Positions 50,590 through 58,954 of a stretch of 64,000 nucleotides of DNA are shown here, piece by piece. Position numbers and translations under genes: made by a program. Positions within the stretch are counted from its first letter, which is position 1. The number at the start of each line of letters is the position of its first letter. This DNA comes from an uncultured bacterium (lineage in GTDB: Bacteria > Bacillota > Clostridia > Oscillospirales > Oscillospiraceae). A model generated the notes under the pieces. That model was not told the origin of the DNA. It saw nothing but the letters and a program-made list of their open reading frames with translations, and ran no database searches. The DNA is taken from the NCBI GenBank assembly GCA_946548895.1, contig CAMNQF010000001.1, forward strand, positions 62,001 to 126,000, given 5' to 3'.

Positions 50590-51468
50590 ATGTCGTTTTT
50601 GAACAACGTGATCACCGGTGTCAGCCTGGGGAGCATTTACGCCATCATCGCCCTAGGCTACACCATGGTGTACGGCATCGCAAAAATGCTGAACTTCGCC
50701 CACGGCGACGTCATCATGGTGGGGGCCTACGTGTGCTTCTTCGCCATGGGCAGCTTTAATCTGCCCCCAGTGGCGGGCGTTCTGCTGGCGGTGGCGGTGT
50801 GCACGGTGCTGGGCATTACCATTGAGCGCCTGGCCTACAAGCCCCTGCGGTCCGCCCCCTCCCTGGCGGTGCTCATCACCGCCATCGGCGTCAGCTACCT
50901 GCTGCAAAACAGCGCCCAGCTCCTCTGGGGCGCGGACACCAAGACCTTCCGCCCCCTGGTGGAGGGCAGCCTGGTGCTGGTCCCCGGCCAGCTGTCCATC
51001 TCCTATGTGGCGGTTCTGTCCATCGTCTGCTGCGTGGTGGTGATGATCGCCCTGACCCTGTTCACCGGCCAGACCAAGATGGGCAAGGCCATGCGGGCCT
51101 GCTCGGAGGACAAGGCCGCGGCCCAGCTCATGGGCATCGACGTGAACGCCACCATCTCCATGACCTTCGCCATCGGCTCCGCCCTGGCCGCCGTGGCCGG
51201 GGCGCTGATGTGCTCCGCCTACCCGGTGCTCTCCCCCACCACCGGCTCCATGCCCGGCATCCGGGCCTTCACCGCCGCCGTGTTCGGCGGCATCGGCTCC
51301 ATCCCCGGGGCCCTGCTGGGGGGCATCCTGCTGGGCGTCATTGAGACTTTCGCCAAGGCGTACATCTCCACCGACCTGTCCGACGCGGTGGTGTTCGCGG
51401 TGCTCATCATCGTGCTGCTGGTGCGGCCCGCCGGGCTCATGGGCAAATACGTGCCCGAGAAAGTGTGA
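50590..51468 (+). CDS. livH: Branched-chain amino acid-type ABC transporter permease LivH
   Basis: A 292-residue permease with about eight transmembrane helices. LivH landmarks: FLNNVITGVSLGSIYAIIALGYTMVYGIAKMLNFAHGDV and, near the C terminus, GIRAFTAAVFGGIGSIPGALLGGILLGVIE, with MRACSEDKAAAQLMGIDVN as the cytoplasmic EAA-like loop. ATG 50590 follows AGAGAGGTG; the long open frame upstream has no family similarity. The 193-bp space after the binding-protein gene contains a CCGCGGCGG / CCGCCGCGG hairpin (50512-50540), which could trim or regulate the mRNA so that the binding protein is made in excess. Confidence 0.93.
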   Translation: MSFLNNVITGVSLGSIYAIIALGYTMVYGIAKMLNFAHGDVIMVGAYVCFFAMGSFNLPPVAGVLLAVAVCTVLGITIERLAYKPLRSAPSLAVLITAIGVSYLLQNSAQLLWGADTKTFRPLVEGSLVLVPGQLSISYVAVLSIVCCVVVMIALTLFTGQTKMGKAMRACSEDKAAAQLMGIDVNATISMTFAIGSALAAVAGALMCSAYPVLSPTTGSMPGIRAFTAAVFGGIGSIPGALLGGILLGVIETFAKAYISTDLSDAVVFAVLIIVLLVRPAGLMGKYVPEKV

Positions 51469-51475
51469 GGGCGCC

Positions 51476-52528
51476 ATGAAGAAGATCAACAAAAATTCCC
51501 TCAACGGGTTTATCAACTACGGCATCGTCATCGCCGCCTTCGCCGTCATCCAGGCCCTGCTGGGCATGGGCAGGCTGTCCAACTCCCTCCAGAGCCTGCT
51601 GGTGCCCGCCTGCTGCTACATCGTCATGGCGGTGTCGCTGAACCTGACGGTGGGCATTCTGGGCGAGCTGTCCCTGGGCCACGGCGGCTTCATGAGCCTG
51701 GGGGCTTTCTCCGGCATCGCGGCCTCCATCCTGCTGCAAAACGCCATCCCCCTGGCCCCCGCCCGCCTGGCGGTGTCCATGGCGGTGGGCGCGCTGGCGG
51801 GGGCGCTGGGCGGCGTCATCGTGGGCGTGCCGGTGCTGCGGCTCCAGGGGGACTACCTGGCCATCGTCACCCTGGCCTTCGGCCAGATCATCAAGAACAT
51901 CATCATGGTGCTCTATGTGGGGGTGGACGAGCGGGGCATCCATATCGCCGCCAGTTCCGAGCGCTTTGACCTGGCCCCCGGCGGCACCGCCATCATCAAG
52001 GGCCCCATGGGGGCGGTGGGCGTCACCAAGCTGGCCACCTTTACCGCCGGCTTTATCCTCATCCTCATCACCCTGGCGGTGGTCCAGAACCTGGTAAACA
52101 GCCGGGCCGGCCGGGCCATCATGGCCCTGCGGGACAACCGCATCGCCGCCGAGAGCGTGGGCATCAATACCACCAAGTACAAGCTCATGGCTTTCGTCAC
52201 CTCCGCCGCCCTGGCCGGGGCCGCCGGGGCCCTGTTCGGCCTCAACTACTCGTCCACCGGGGCCTCCAAGTTCGACTTCAACACCTCCATCCTGGTGCTG
52301 GTCTTTGTGGTGCTGGGGGGGCTGGGCTCTATCCGGGGCTCCATCATCGCCGCCGCCCTGCTCTACGTCCTGCCGGAGATGCTCCGCGGCCTGGGTCTGA
52401 ACGACTTCCGTATGCTCATCTACGCCATCGTGCTGATCCTGGTCATGCTGGCCACCAACAACGACCAGCTCAAGGCCCTGCTGGGCCGGGTCATTCCCAA
52501 GCGAAAGGGGGCTGTCACCAGTGGCTGA
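51476..52528 (+). CDS. livM: Branched-chain amino acid-type ABC transporter permease LivM
   Basis: A 350-residue second permease with about nine helices. LivM signatures: LTVGILGELSLGHGGFMSLGAFSGIAASIL, VPVLRLQGDYLAIVTLAFGQII and ALRDNRIAAESVGINTTKYK, the cytoplasmic loop that contacts the ATPases. It starts 7 bp after livH (ATG 51476) and overlaps livG by 8 bp. A stretch of about 25 residues around GVDERGIHIAASSERFDL makes an extra outer loop. Confidence 0.93.
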   Translation: MKKINKNSLNGFINYGIVIAAFAVIQALLGMGRLSNSLQSLLVPACCYIVMAVSLNLTVGILGELSLGHGGFMSLGAFSGIAASILLQNAIPLAPARLAVSMAVGALAGALGGVIVGVPVLRLQGDYLAIVTLAFGQIIKNIIMVLYVGVDERGIHIAASSERFDLAPGGTAIIKGPMGAVGVTKLATFTAGFILILITLAVVQNLVNSRAGRAIMALRDNRIAAESVGINTTKYKLMAFVTSAALAGAAGALFGLNYSSTGASKFDFNTSILVLVFVVLGGLGSIRGSIIAAALLYVLPEMLRGLGLNDFRMLIYAIVLILVMLATNNDQLKALLGRVIPKRKGAVTSG

Positions 52529-53369
52529 GAAGAAGCAGTTCCAAAAGGGCAAAATGGTGCCCGTGCCCAGCGTGTCCATCATCCCGGAGCGGGACCTGGA
52601 CAAGTCCCCCATCCTGGAGTGCAGCCACCTGGGCATCGACTTCGGCGGACTCACCGCCGTCAACGAGTTCAACGTCACCGTGGGCCGCACGGAGATCGCC
52701 GGGCTCATCGGGCCCAACGGCGCGGGCAAAACCACCGTGTTCAACCTGCTCACCAAGGTGTACCAGCCCACCCGGGGCACCATCCTGCTGGACGGCCTGG
52801 ACACCCACGGCAAGACTCCTTCCCAGGTGAACCGCATGGGCATCGCCCGCACCTTCCAGAACATCCGGCTGTTCAACAACCTGACCGTGGAGGACAACGT
52901 GAAGATCGGCCTCCACAACCAGGAGAAGTACTCCATGTTCTCCGGCATCCTCCGCCTGCCCAAGTACTGGCGGCAGGAGAAGGCCGCCCATGAGCGGGCG
53001 CTGGAGCTGCTGTCCATCTTCGATATGCAGGACCTGGCGAACCACCAGGCGGGGTCCCTGCCCTATGGCGCCCAGCGGCGGCTGGAGATCGTCCGGGCCC
53101 TGGCCACCAACCCGTCCCTGCTGCTGCTGGACGAGCCGGCGGCGGGCATGAACCCCTCGGAGACGGCGGAGCTGATGGAGAACATCGTGAAGATCCGGGA
53201 CACCTTCCAGATCGCCATCATGCTCATTGAGCACGACATGAGCCTGGTGATGGGTATCTGCGAGGGCATCTGCGTGCTCAATTTCGGCCAGATCATCGCC
53301 AAGGGCACCGCCGAGGAAATCCAGTCCAACCCCACGGTCATCGAAGCCTACCTGGGCAAACAGCAGTGA
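52521..53369 (+). CDS. livG: Branched-chain amino acid-type ABC transporter ATPase LivG
   Basis: A 282-residue ABC ATPase. Walker A GLIGPNGAGKTT, Q-loop ARTFQNIRLF, Walker B LLLLDEPAAGMN and the H-loop in IEHDMSLVMG. The ABC signature is altered: the common LSYGxQRRLE appears as SLPYGAQRRLEI. The gene starts at GTG 52521 inside the end of livM, so translation is coupled. An N-terminal extension of about 30 residues (KKQFQKGKMVPVPSVS) precedes the ATPase domain and is unusual. Confidence 0.93.
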   Translation: MAEKKQFQKGKMVPVPSVSIIPERDLDKSPILECSHLGIDFGGLTAVNEFNVTVGRTEIAGLIGPNGAGKTTVFNLLTKVYQPTRGTILLDGLDTHGKTPSQVNRMGIARTFQNIRLFNNLTVEDNVKIGLHNQEKYSMFSGILRLPKYWRQEKAAHERALELLSIFDMQDLANHQAGSLPYGAQRRLEIVRALATNPSLLLLDEPAAGMNPSETAELMENIVKIRDTFQIAIMLIEHDMSLVMGICEGICVLNFGQIIAKGTAEEIQSNPTVIEAYLGKQQ

Positions 53370-53382
53370 GGAGGGTGCGGAT

Positions 53383-54084
53383 ATGCTGACAGTCAACGAC
53401 ATCAACGTGTATTACGGCGCCATCCACGCCATCAAAGGGGTGTCCTTTCAGGTAAACGACGGCGAGGTGGTCACCCTCATCGGGGCCAACGGCGCGGGCA
53501 AGTCCACCATTTTGAACACGGTGTGCGGCCTGCTCCACACCCGCACCGGGTCCATCGAGTTCCTGAATCAGAACCTGTCCGGCATCCCCGCCCATAAGCT
53601 GGTGGAGCGGGGGCTGGCCCACGTCCCGGAGGGGCGGCGCATCTTCCAGCACATGACGGTGGAGGAGAACCTGGAGATGGGGGCCTACACCCAGCCCCGC
53701 GCCAGCATGGACCCCAACCTGGAGCGGGTTTACGAGCAGTTCCCCCGGCTGAAGGAGCGCCGGAAGCAGGTGGCGGGCACCCTGTCCGGCGGCGAGCAGC
53801 AGATGCTGGCCATGGGCCGGGGGCTCATGTCCAACCCCAAGCTGCTGATGCTGGACGAGCCGTCCATGGGCCTTGCCCCCATTCTGGTGGAGCAGATCTT
53901 CGACATCATCAAACGGCTCCACCAGGCGGGCGTCACCATTCTGCTGGTGGAGCAGAACGCCCGGATGGCCCTCAGCGTGGCCGACCGGGGCTATGTGCTG
54001 GAGACGGGCAAGATTGTGGCCACCGGCAGCGGGGACGAGCTGCTCCACGACGAGGCGGTCAAAAAAGCCTACCTGGGCGGCTGA
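53383..54084 (+). CDS. livF: Branched-chain amino acid-type ABC transporter ATPase LivF
   Basis: A 233-residue ABC ATPase, the partner of LivG. Walker A TLIGANGAGKSTIL, LivF-typical GLAHVPEGRRIFQHMTVEENLEMGA, ABC signature TLSGGEQQMLAMGRGL, Walker B LLMLDEPSMGLAP and H-loop in LLVEQNARMAL. GAGGAGG precedes ATG 53383, 13 bp after livG. It closes the operon and is followed by a strong terminator. Confidence 0.95.
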   Translation: MLTVNDINVYYGAIHAIKGVSFQVNDGEVVTLIGANGAGKSTILNTVCGLLHTRTGSIEFLNQNLSGIPAHKLVERGLAHVPEGRRIFQHMTVEENLEMGAYTQPRASMDPNLERVYEQFPRLKERRKQVAGTLSGGEQQMLAMGRGLMSNPKLLMLDEPSMGLAPILVEQIFDIIKRLHQAGVTILLVEQNARMALSVADRGYVLETGKIVATGSGDELLHDEAVKKAYLGG

Positions 54085-54166
54085 TCCCGTTTTCGGGAGG
54101 AGAGAGGAGAGCCGGGGGCGTTTCAAAGGGAAACGCCACTGTCCGGGCTTCCGCCGGTCAATAAAT

Positions 54167-54215
54167 CCCGGGCCGAAGGGCGCGCCGCAGGGTGTGCCCT
54201 TCGGCCCGGGCGCGT
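54167..54215 (+). terminator. Terminator of the transporter operon
   Basis: CCCGGGCCGAAGGGC / GCCCTTCGGCCCGGG, a 15-bp stem with a 14-base loop, then CGCGTTTTG. Confidence 0.75.
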
Positions 54216-54248
54216 TTTGAGCCGCGGGACCGCTGTCCGAATACTTAG

Positions 54249-54758
54249 CTATGACTTCTCCCGCGTCAAGAAGATTCCAATGATTGCGCCAATAAAGGTA
54301 ATCGGCGCCGCTCTGACAAACAGCCATTCCAATGAGTGAAACGCCACGCCGAGAACGGCGGTTTCGGGATCACCGTAATCCCAACCCAGGTAAGGGCTTT
54401 CTGATGTCAATAAGATTGCGAAAATTGCCGCTATGACGGCGCATAATGAGATAAGCATCCAATGCAGAATTCTTTTTCTTGTGGTTTTTTTCCGTGCGAG
54501 CTGCAAATTTATCACCTCCAGTTTTGCGGAAATGGCCTTCAGGCTGTCGGCTCCCGGTTCAATGACGTTTTCTCCAAGCAGCGTACTCACGGGTGTTTCA
54601 AGCGCTTCCGATATGGAGATGAGCATCTCGGAATCGGGAACTGACAATCCCTGCTCCCATTTGGAAACCGTTTGCCGCACCACGTTCAGCTTGACAGAAA
54701 GCTCTTGCTGCGAGAGCCCCTTTGATTTTCTGACCGCTTTTATATTTTCGCTGAGCAT
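54249..54758 (-). CDS. XRE-family regulator with membrane domain
   Basis: A 169-residue protein with an N-terminal Cro/C1-type helix-turn-helix (IKAVRKSKGLSQQELSVKLNVVRQTVSKWEQGLSVPDSEMLISISEALETP) and two hydrophobic segments in the C-terminal half (MLISLCAVIAAIFAILL and FVRAAPITFIGAIIGIFL). Such membrane-bound XRE regulators are common in Firmicutes and may sense envelope state. GGAGG precedes ATG 54758. It is lower in GC than the transporter operon. The promoter is at 54794-54822. Confidence 0.85.
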   Translation of the reverse strand: MLSENIKAVRKSKGLSQQELSVKLNVVRQTVSKWEQGLSVPDSEMLISISEALETPVSTLLGENVIEPGADSLKAISAKLEVINLQLARKKTTRKRILHWMLISLCAVIAAIFAILLTSESPYLGWDYGDPETAVLGVAFHSLEWLFVRAAPITFIGAIIGIFLTREKS

Positions 54759-54793
54759 TGGGGATAGCCTCCTTTCTTTCAGCCTCTGCCGCT

Positions 54794-54822
54794 ATTATGG
54801 GCAAAACCGCCCGTTGCCGCAA
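54794..54822 (-). promoter_or_regulatory. Promoter of the XRE regulator
   Basis: On the minus strand TTGCGG (54822-54817), 17-bp spacer, CATAAT (54799-54794). Confidence 0.55.
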
Positions 54823-54980
54823 GCAACGCATATTAACATTTGAAATGAATGTGGCCGTTTAAGCTTCGAATTGCCGCTCCGAAGCAGCGTGGCACGGCCT
54901 TCTTGCCCGTTTGTTATTGTGGGTTTGCCGGGATTCCAACCATCGGCGAAAATTTTGACAGGGACCGGCGGGAGAGGCGC

Positions 54981-55009
54981 TTGACAACCAGAGTTCTGTG
55001 AGCTATAAT
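54981..55009 (+). promoter_or_regulatory. Promoter of the 690-residue P-loop protein gene
   Basis: Consensus TTGACA (54981-54986), 17-bp spacer, consensus TATAAT (55004-55009). The transcript would have a leader of about 190 nt. Confidence 0.85.
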
Positions 55010-55152
55010 TAAAAAACACAATAAGACTGGCCGCGCGGTGCATTGGATGATGCGCCGCGTACGATGTGCCGGAAGAATTGTCATGCTTCGTCTGGTTTAT
55101 ATTTGTGGGGACTGTTCTGGAAATCTCCCCATATGATATGACGCATTGCAAT

Positions 55153-55178
55153 CTTCTGGCTTGTCCAGAAGTTTTTTT
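55153..55178 (+). terminator. Intrinsic terminator inside the leader (possible attenuator)
   Basis: CTTCTGG / CCAGAAG with a 5-base loop, directly followed by seven T residues, between the promoter (54981-55009) and the start codon at 55206. Since no gene ends here, it may attenuate the transcript or end a small RNA of about 160 nt. Confidence 0.75.
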
Positions 55179-55205
55179 GTGCAATCAAAAGAAGGAGTGT
55201 GGCAT

Positions 55206-57278
55206 ATGGAAAACCAGGAGCAACTGAGCAAGGTATTCGCGGCCCTTAAAAGTAAGGGAAACCCTATTCTCCTCTCCGGACCTACCGGCGGCGGCAAGAG
55301 CACCCTCATTTCCAGGATGGCGCGGAACGGGGATGTGGAGGCGCTGCTTTCCAACCGGGAATCCCAGGGAAAGGGCAGCACGGTGGACACAAACATCGTG
55401 GTTACGGACGATCCCAACGTCCCGGAGGACTGCCTGCTGGTGGGCGGGCGTCTATGCCCCATGACCCAGGCGGACTGTGACGATGACCTGACCCTGCTGT
55501 CCAATATTCTTTTTTACGCGACGAAAACATACGGCAGGGCAAAGCTGAACGCGGACACATACGCCGGCAAGATCAAGGAGGAGTTGGACAAGCGGCTGAA
55601 GAGCGCCGAGACAAATCCAGAAAACGACTCCCTGGTTTACCGGCTGCGCGATATTTCGGGGGAGGAATATGGCCATCTTTTGGGAGCCATGCAGAGATTC
55701 CAGCCGGAAAAGCTGCTCCCCCATTTTCAAGAGGCGGAGGCGCTGAACCCCAAGGATACCGCCAAGCAGATGGAAGCGTTTAAGGACCTTCTGCGCAAAG
55801 ACGAGGCCTTGCAAAACGATATCCAAAACTTTTGGGAAGTGGTAATCAACTGCCTCAATGTCAGTCTGGGCCGGCTGGAACAGCTGCTGCGGGATGAAAA
55901 CGCCGCCGTTTCTGAATTGGAGGAGGGCGGCAAGAGCTTTTTCGTGGCGCTGAAGGAAGCGTCCATCGGCGGCCCGCTGGCGACGGCCCTTTTAAAGAGT
56001 GAGAATGGCGCGAAGGAGTACCTTCTGAAGGAGTGTACGCTTGTGTTCCGGGGGCTTCCCGAACTATTCCCGGAGCGCAACAAGGAGTACCTGACCGTTT
56101 TGGAGCGGGAGAGGACTTCTGTGCACTGCTGGAGGTTCATGGATACCCAGGGGCTCTTTCACGCGCAGAGGTCCACCACGGATACGGAGTCCTCCCGGAT
56201 CAGGGACCTGCTCGCGGCCTATCACAGCAACCGCCTGGTGCTTGTTCTCGACTCACGGATCAACAACACCGCCAAGGACAGCGACATGGCCATCTCTCAG
56301 ATGCTGTCCGATATCAAGTCGCAAATTGAAGTGTATTTCGTGTACACGCGCTGGGATGATTACCTCAAGGAGTTTCCCCTCAAAAGCGGTTCAGCTTCTT
56401 CCGTTCGGAGGGGAGAGCGGAAAAAGATTGATTGGGGTTCGATGCTGGAGGGCGCGCAGAAAAGCCAGGATCAGCGGCATAGACGGTTTGAAGAGAGCCT
56501 GGCGCTCAATCAGAATAAAAAGAGACCGGCCATTTGCGGCAAGGTCCGCTCGGCGCTTTTGTGCGATGGCGAGAGCCTGGCGGAAAGCTGCTTGGAAGAA
56601 GGGCATATCACAGACCGGGAGGCTTTGCCGGCCCTGCTGGATCAAATCTTAAAAAAGCAGGTACAGTTCCGCGCAAAGTTCCGCGTGACAGAGGGGCTTG
56701 AGACGCATTTTACCCTGAACACGAGAGGTTTGGGCACGGTCAGCATCAAAGAACTCCATCGGAACCTGGCAGACTGTAAAAATAGGAGGCTCTATGCCTC
56801 CACAGTCCGAGCCTGCGTCAGGAAATGGGTGCAGGCAGGGACGGTCCATCAAGCGCGCGTGAATCCCAACGCCTTTAATTTTGTGACGATTGAGACCAAA
56901 TTTGTGGAGGAAATCCGCAATTACGCGCAGGGGTTTACAAATAACCTGACGTTTGACTTCTCCCATTGCCTCTGCGACCCGTCCGAGGAGGAGGCGCTCA
57001 AGGCGAAATTGTTAGAGGTCCTGAAGAATCATTTGGGGCGCGAGGTCGCTAAAGCGATTGGTATCGACGCCTATCATAACGGCTACGATCAGCCGGTCCC
57101 GGGGAAACTGTTTCCATACCAATACGAACGCTTGAATCATATGTTTGAGTATACGCAGAAAAACTATTTCAACGCTGAGAGCATCCCCCTGACGGCGAAT
57201 TTTCAAAAAATTCTTCAGATTTGCGTGGGGGAGTGTATCAAGTGGTTTGTCGATGAAAGCTGCATCCTCGTGTGTTAA
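55206..57278 (+). CDS. Unrecognised 690-residue P-loop NTPase
   Basis: I do not recognise this family. ATG 55206 is chosen because GGAGTG lies about 8 bp upstream; the frame before it overlaps the leader terminator. The Walker A motif is LLSGPTGGGKSTLISRM (residues 25-32 core GPTGGGKS). Near residue 312 is FMDTQGLFHAQRSTTDTES, which looks like a GTPase G3 (DxxG) and switch region; LVLVLDSRINNTAKDSDMA follows, and VYTRWDDYLKEF near residue 379 could be a G4 variant (T-R-W-D for NKxD). The region 100-260 is mostly helical, and 460-690 has no known motif. No membrane segment. GC is lower than in its neighbours. A GTPase-like, perhaps dynamin- or defence-related NTPase is possible, but no function should be assigned. 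Confidence 0.75.
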   Translation: MENQEQLSKVFAALKSKGNPILLSGPTGGGKSTLISRMARNGDVEALLSNRESQGKGSTVDTNIVVTDDPNVPEDCLLVGGRLCPMTQADCDDDLTLLSNILFYATKTYGRAKLNADTYAGKIKEELDKRLKSAETNPENDSLVYRLRDISGEEYGHLLGAMQRFQPEKLLPHFQEAEALNPKDTAKQMEAFKDLLRKDEALQNDIQNFWEVVINCLNVSLGRLEQLLRDENAAVSELEEGGKSFFVALKEASIGGPLATALLKSENGAKEYLLKECTLVFRGLPELFPERNKEYLTVLERERTSVHCWRFMDTQGLFHAQRSTTDTESSRIRDLLAAYHSNRLVLVLDSRINNTAKDSDMAISQMLSDIKSQIEVYFVYTRWDDYLKEFPLKSGSASSVRRGERKKIDWGSMLEGAQKSQDQRHRRFEESLALNQNKKRPAICGKVRSALLCDGESLAESCLEEGHITDREALPALLDQILKKQVQFRAKFRVTEGLETHFTLNTRGLGTVSIKELHRNLADCKNRRLYASTVRACVRKWVQAGTVHQARVNPNAFNFVTIETKFVEEIRNYAQGFTNNLTFDFSHCLCDPSEEEALKAKLLEVLKNHLGREVAKAIGIDAYHNGYDQPVPGKLFPYQYERLNHMFEYTQKNYFNAESIPLTANFQKILQICVGECIKWFVDESCILVC

Positions 57279-57420
57279 AAAGCCTTCAAAAAACGGGCCG
57301 CGGCGCGGTATGCGCGCGTGGGGGCGCCTCCCGCCCCTGTAACTGGAGACGCCGCCGCCGTTCTGGGTGAGCGCGAACAGCACGCAGCCCGGCCGCGCCT
57401 TGTTCCGCTCCTTGCCGTAT

Positions 57421-57470
57421 CCGCCTGAAAGGCCGCCCGTCCGGGCGGCCTTTCAGGCGGTGCGTTTTTT
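57421..57470 (+). terminator. Strong terminator between the P-loop gene and fprA
   Basis: A 19-bp perfect stem CCGCCTGAAAGGCCGCCCG / CGGGCGGCCTTTCAGGCGG, then TGCGTTTTTT. A second hairpin, CCAGCGCC / GGCGCTGG, lies at about 57500-57535. Confidence 0.88.
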
Positions 57471-57553
57471 AGGGTGGATTTGCGGTTTGAGCGGCAGGCC
57501 AGCGCCAAAGGCCCTGCGCGAAACAGGCGCTGGCGTTCCGCCGCCGGACCGTT

Positions 57554-58771
57554 TTACTCCTTTGCCATGGATTCCATGATGGCGTCGGCCAGAGCGTCCA
57601 GCTCGCCGGCCTTGTCCGGGTGAAGGGCGGAGGCCAGGGTGAGCCGGTCGTTGAGGACGGTCATGTTTTTCATCTCGTTTTCCAGGAACTTTTGCATCAG
57701 GTCGCCGGATTTGACGGCCCAGGAGCCGTTTTCGATGATGGCGCAGGTGCGGTTCTGGAAGTTCAGCGCCTTCAGGTGCATCAGGTAGTCGTGCATCACC
57801 GGGTAGATGCCCAGGTTGTAGGTGACGGAGGCGAACACCAGGTGGCTGAGGCGGAAGGACTCGCTGACCAGCTGGGACACGTGGACGTTAGATACGTCGT
57901 ACACCCACACGTTGGTGCAGCCTTTCTCGCACAGCTTGGCGGCCAGGGCCTGGGCGGCGGACTCGGTGTTGCCGTACATGGAGGCGTAGGCGATGAGCAC
58001 GCCCTGCTCCTCGGGCTGGTATTTGCTCCACTTGTCGTACTTGTCGATGAAGTACATCAGGTCCTTGCGCCACACCGGCCCGTGGAGCGGGCAAATGAAC
58101 TTGATCTTGTCCAGGATGCCCCCCGCCTTTTTCAGCAGGAGCTGGACGTGGGGGCCGTACTTGCCCACGATGTTGGTGAGGTAGCGCCGGGCGTCGTCGA
58201 TCCAGTCCCGGTCGAAGTTCACCTCGTCGGCAAAGAGTTTGCCGTCCAAGGCGCCGAAGGAGCCGAAGGCGTCGGCGGCGAAGAGCACGCCGTTGGTCAG
58301 GTCGAAGGTGACCATGGCCTCGGGCCAGTGGACCATGGGGGCCTCCACAAAGGTGACGGTGTGGTCCCCGAAGGTGTAGGTGTCCCCCTCCTTGACCTCA
58401 ATGAGTTCGTGGCCGTCGATGTGGAAGCCGAACTGCCGCATGAGCATGAACGCCTTGGGGGTGGAGATGACCTTCACGCCGGGCCAGCGGATGAGGATTT
58501 CCTCAATGGACGCGCCGTGGTCGGGCTCCATGTGGTTGATGAGCAGGTAGTCCAGGGGCCGGTTGCCCAGCAGGTAGTCCAGGTTTTCCAGCAGCTGGCG
58601 GCAGGCGGACCAGTCCACGGTGTCGAACAGGACGGTGGACTTGTCCAGCAGCAGGTAGGCGTTGTAACTCACCCCCCGGGGGATGGGGTGGATGTTCTCA
58701 AACAGATGGGTGCGGTGGTCGTTGGCGCCCACCCAATAAAGGTTATCGGTGACACTGCGCACGCAGTACAT
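57554..58771 (-). CDS. FprA-type A flavoprotein (diiron oxygen/NO reductase)
   Basis: A 405-residue flavodiiron protein that reduces O2 to water or NO to N2O and protects anaerobes. The N-terminal beta-lactamase-like diiron domain has the ligand set LINHMEPDHGASIEEIL, VHWPEAM, FAADAFGSF and ICPLHGPVW; the C-terminal flavodoxin domain binds FMN with IAYASMYGNTESAAQALA. Reduced rubredoxin is the usual electron donor, and the upstream gene on the same strand encodes a protein that ends in a rubredoxin domain. AAAGGAGG precedes ATG 58771. Length is normal for FprA without extra domains. Confidence 0.94.
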   Translation of the reverse strand: MYCVRSVTDNLYWVGANDHRTHLFENIHPIPRGVSYNAYLLLDKSTVLFDTVDWSACRQLLENLDYLLGNRPLDYLLINHMEPDHGASIEEILIRWPGVKVISTPKAFMLMRQFGFHIDGHELIEVKEGDTYTFGDHTVTFVEAPMVHWPEAMVTFDLTNGVLFAADAFGSFGALDGKLFADEVNFDRDWIDDARRYLTNIVGKYGPHVQLLLKKAGGILDKIKFICPLHGPVWRKDLMYFIDKYDKWSKYQPEEQGVLIAYASMYGNTESAAQALAAKLCEKGCTNVWVYDVSNVHVSQLVSESFRLSHLVFASVTYNLGIYPVMHDYLMHLKALNFQNRTCAIIENGSWAVKSGDLMQKFLENEMKNMTVLNDRLTLASALHPDKAGELDALADAIMESMAKE

Positions 58772-58954
58772 AGATTTTCCTCCTTTACGTTTATGGAAAT
58801 GGCGGCTCCGCGCTCAGGCCTTGTTGTCACGCTGCGAAGCGGGCAGGGCGCTCGGCCGCTTTCGCTGAGACTCGGGCTGGTCTGCGGGCGGCTGTGCCGC
58901 CCTGCGCTCGCCCTCGCTCCGCTCCAAGCTTCCTCGCCGCCCGCTTCTCCGCGC

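Noticed and set aside
57284-57420. Minus-strand fragment reading VLFALTQNGGGVSSYRG after the P-loop gene
   Set aside because: Too short, without start or family match that I can support; treated as non-coding.
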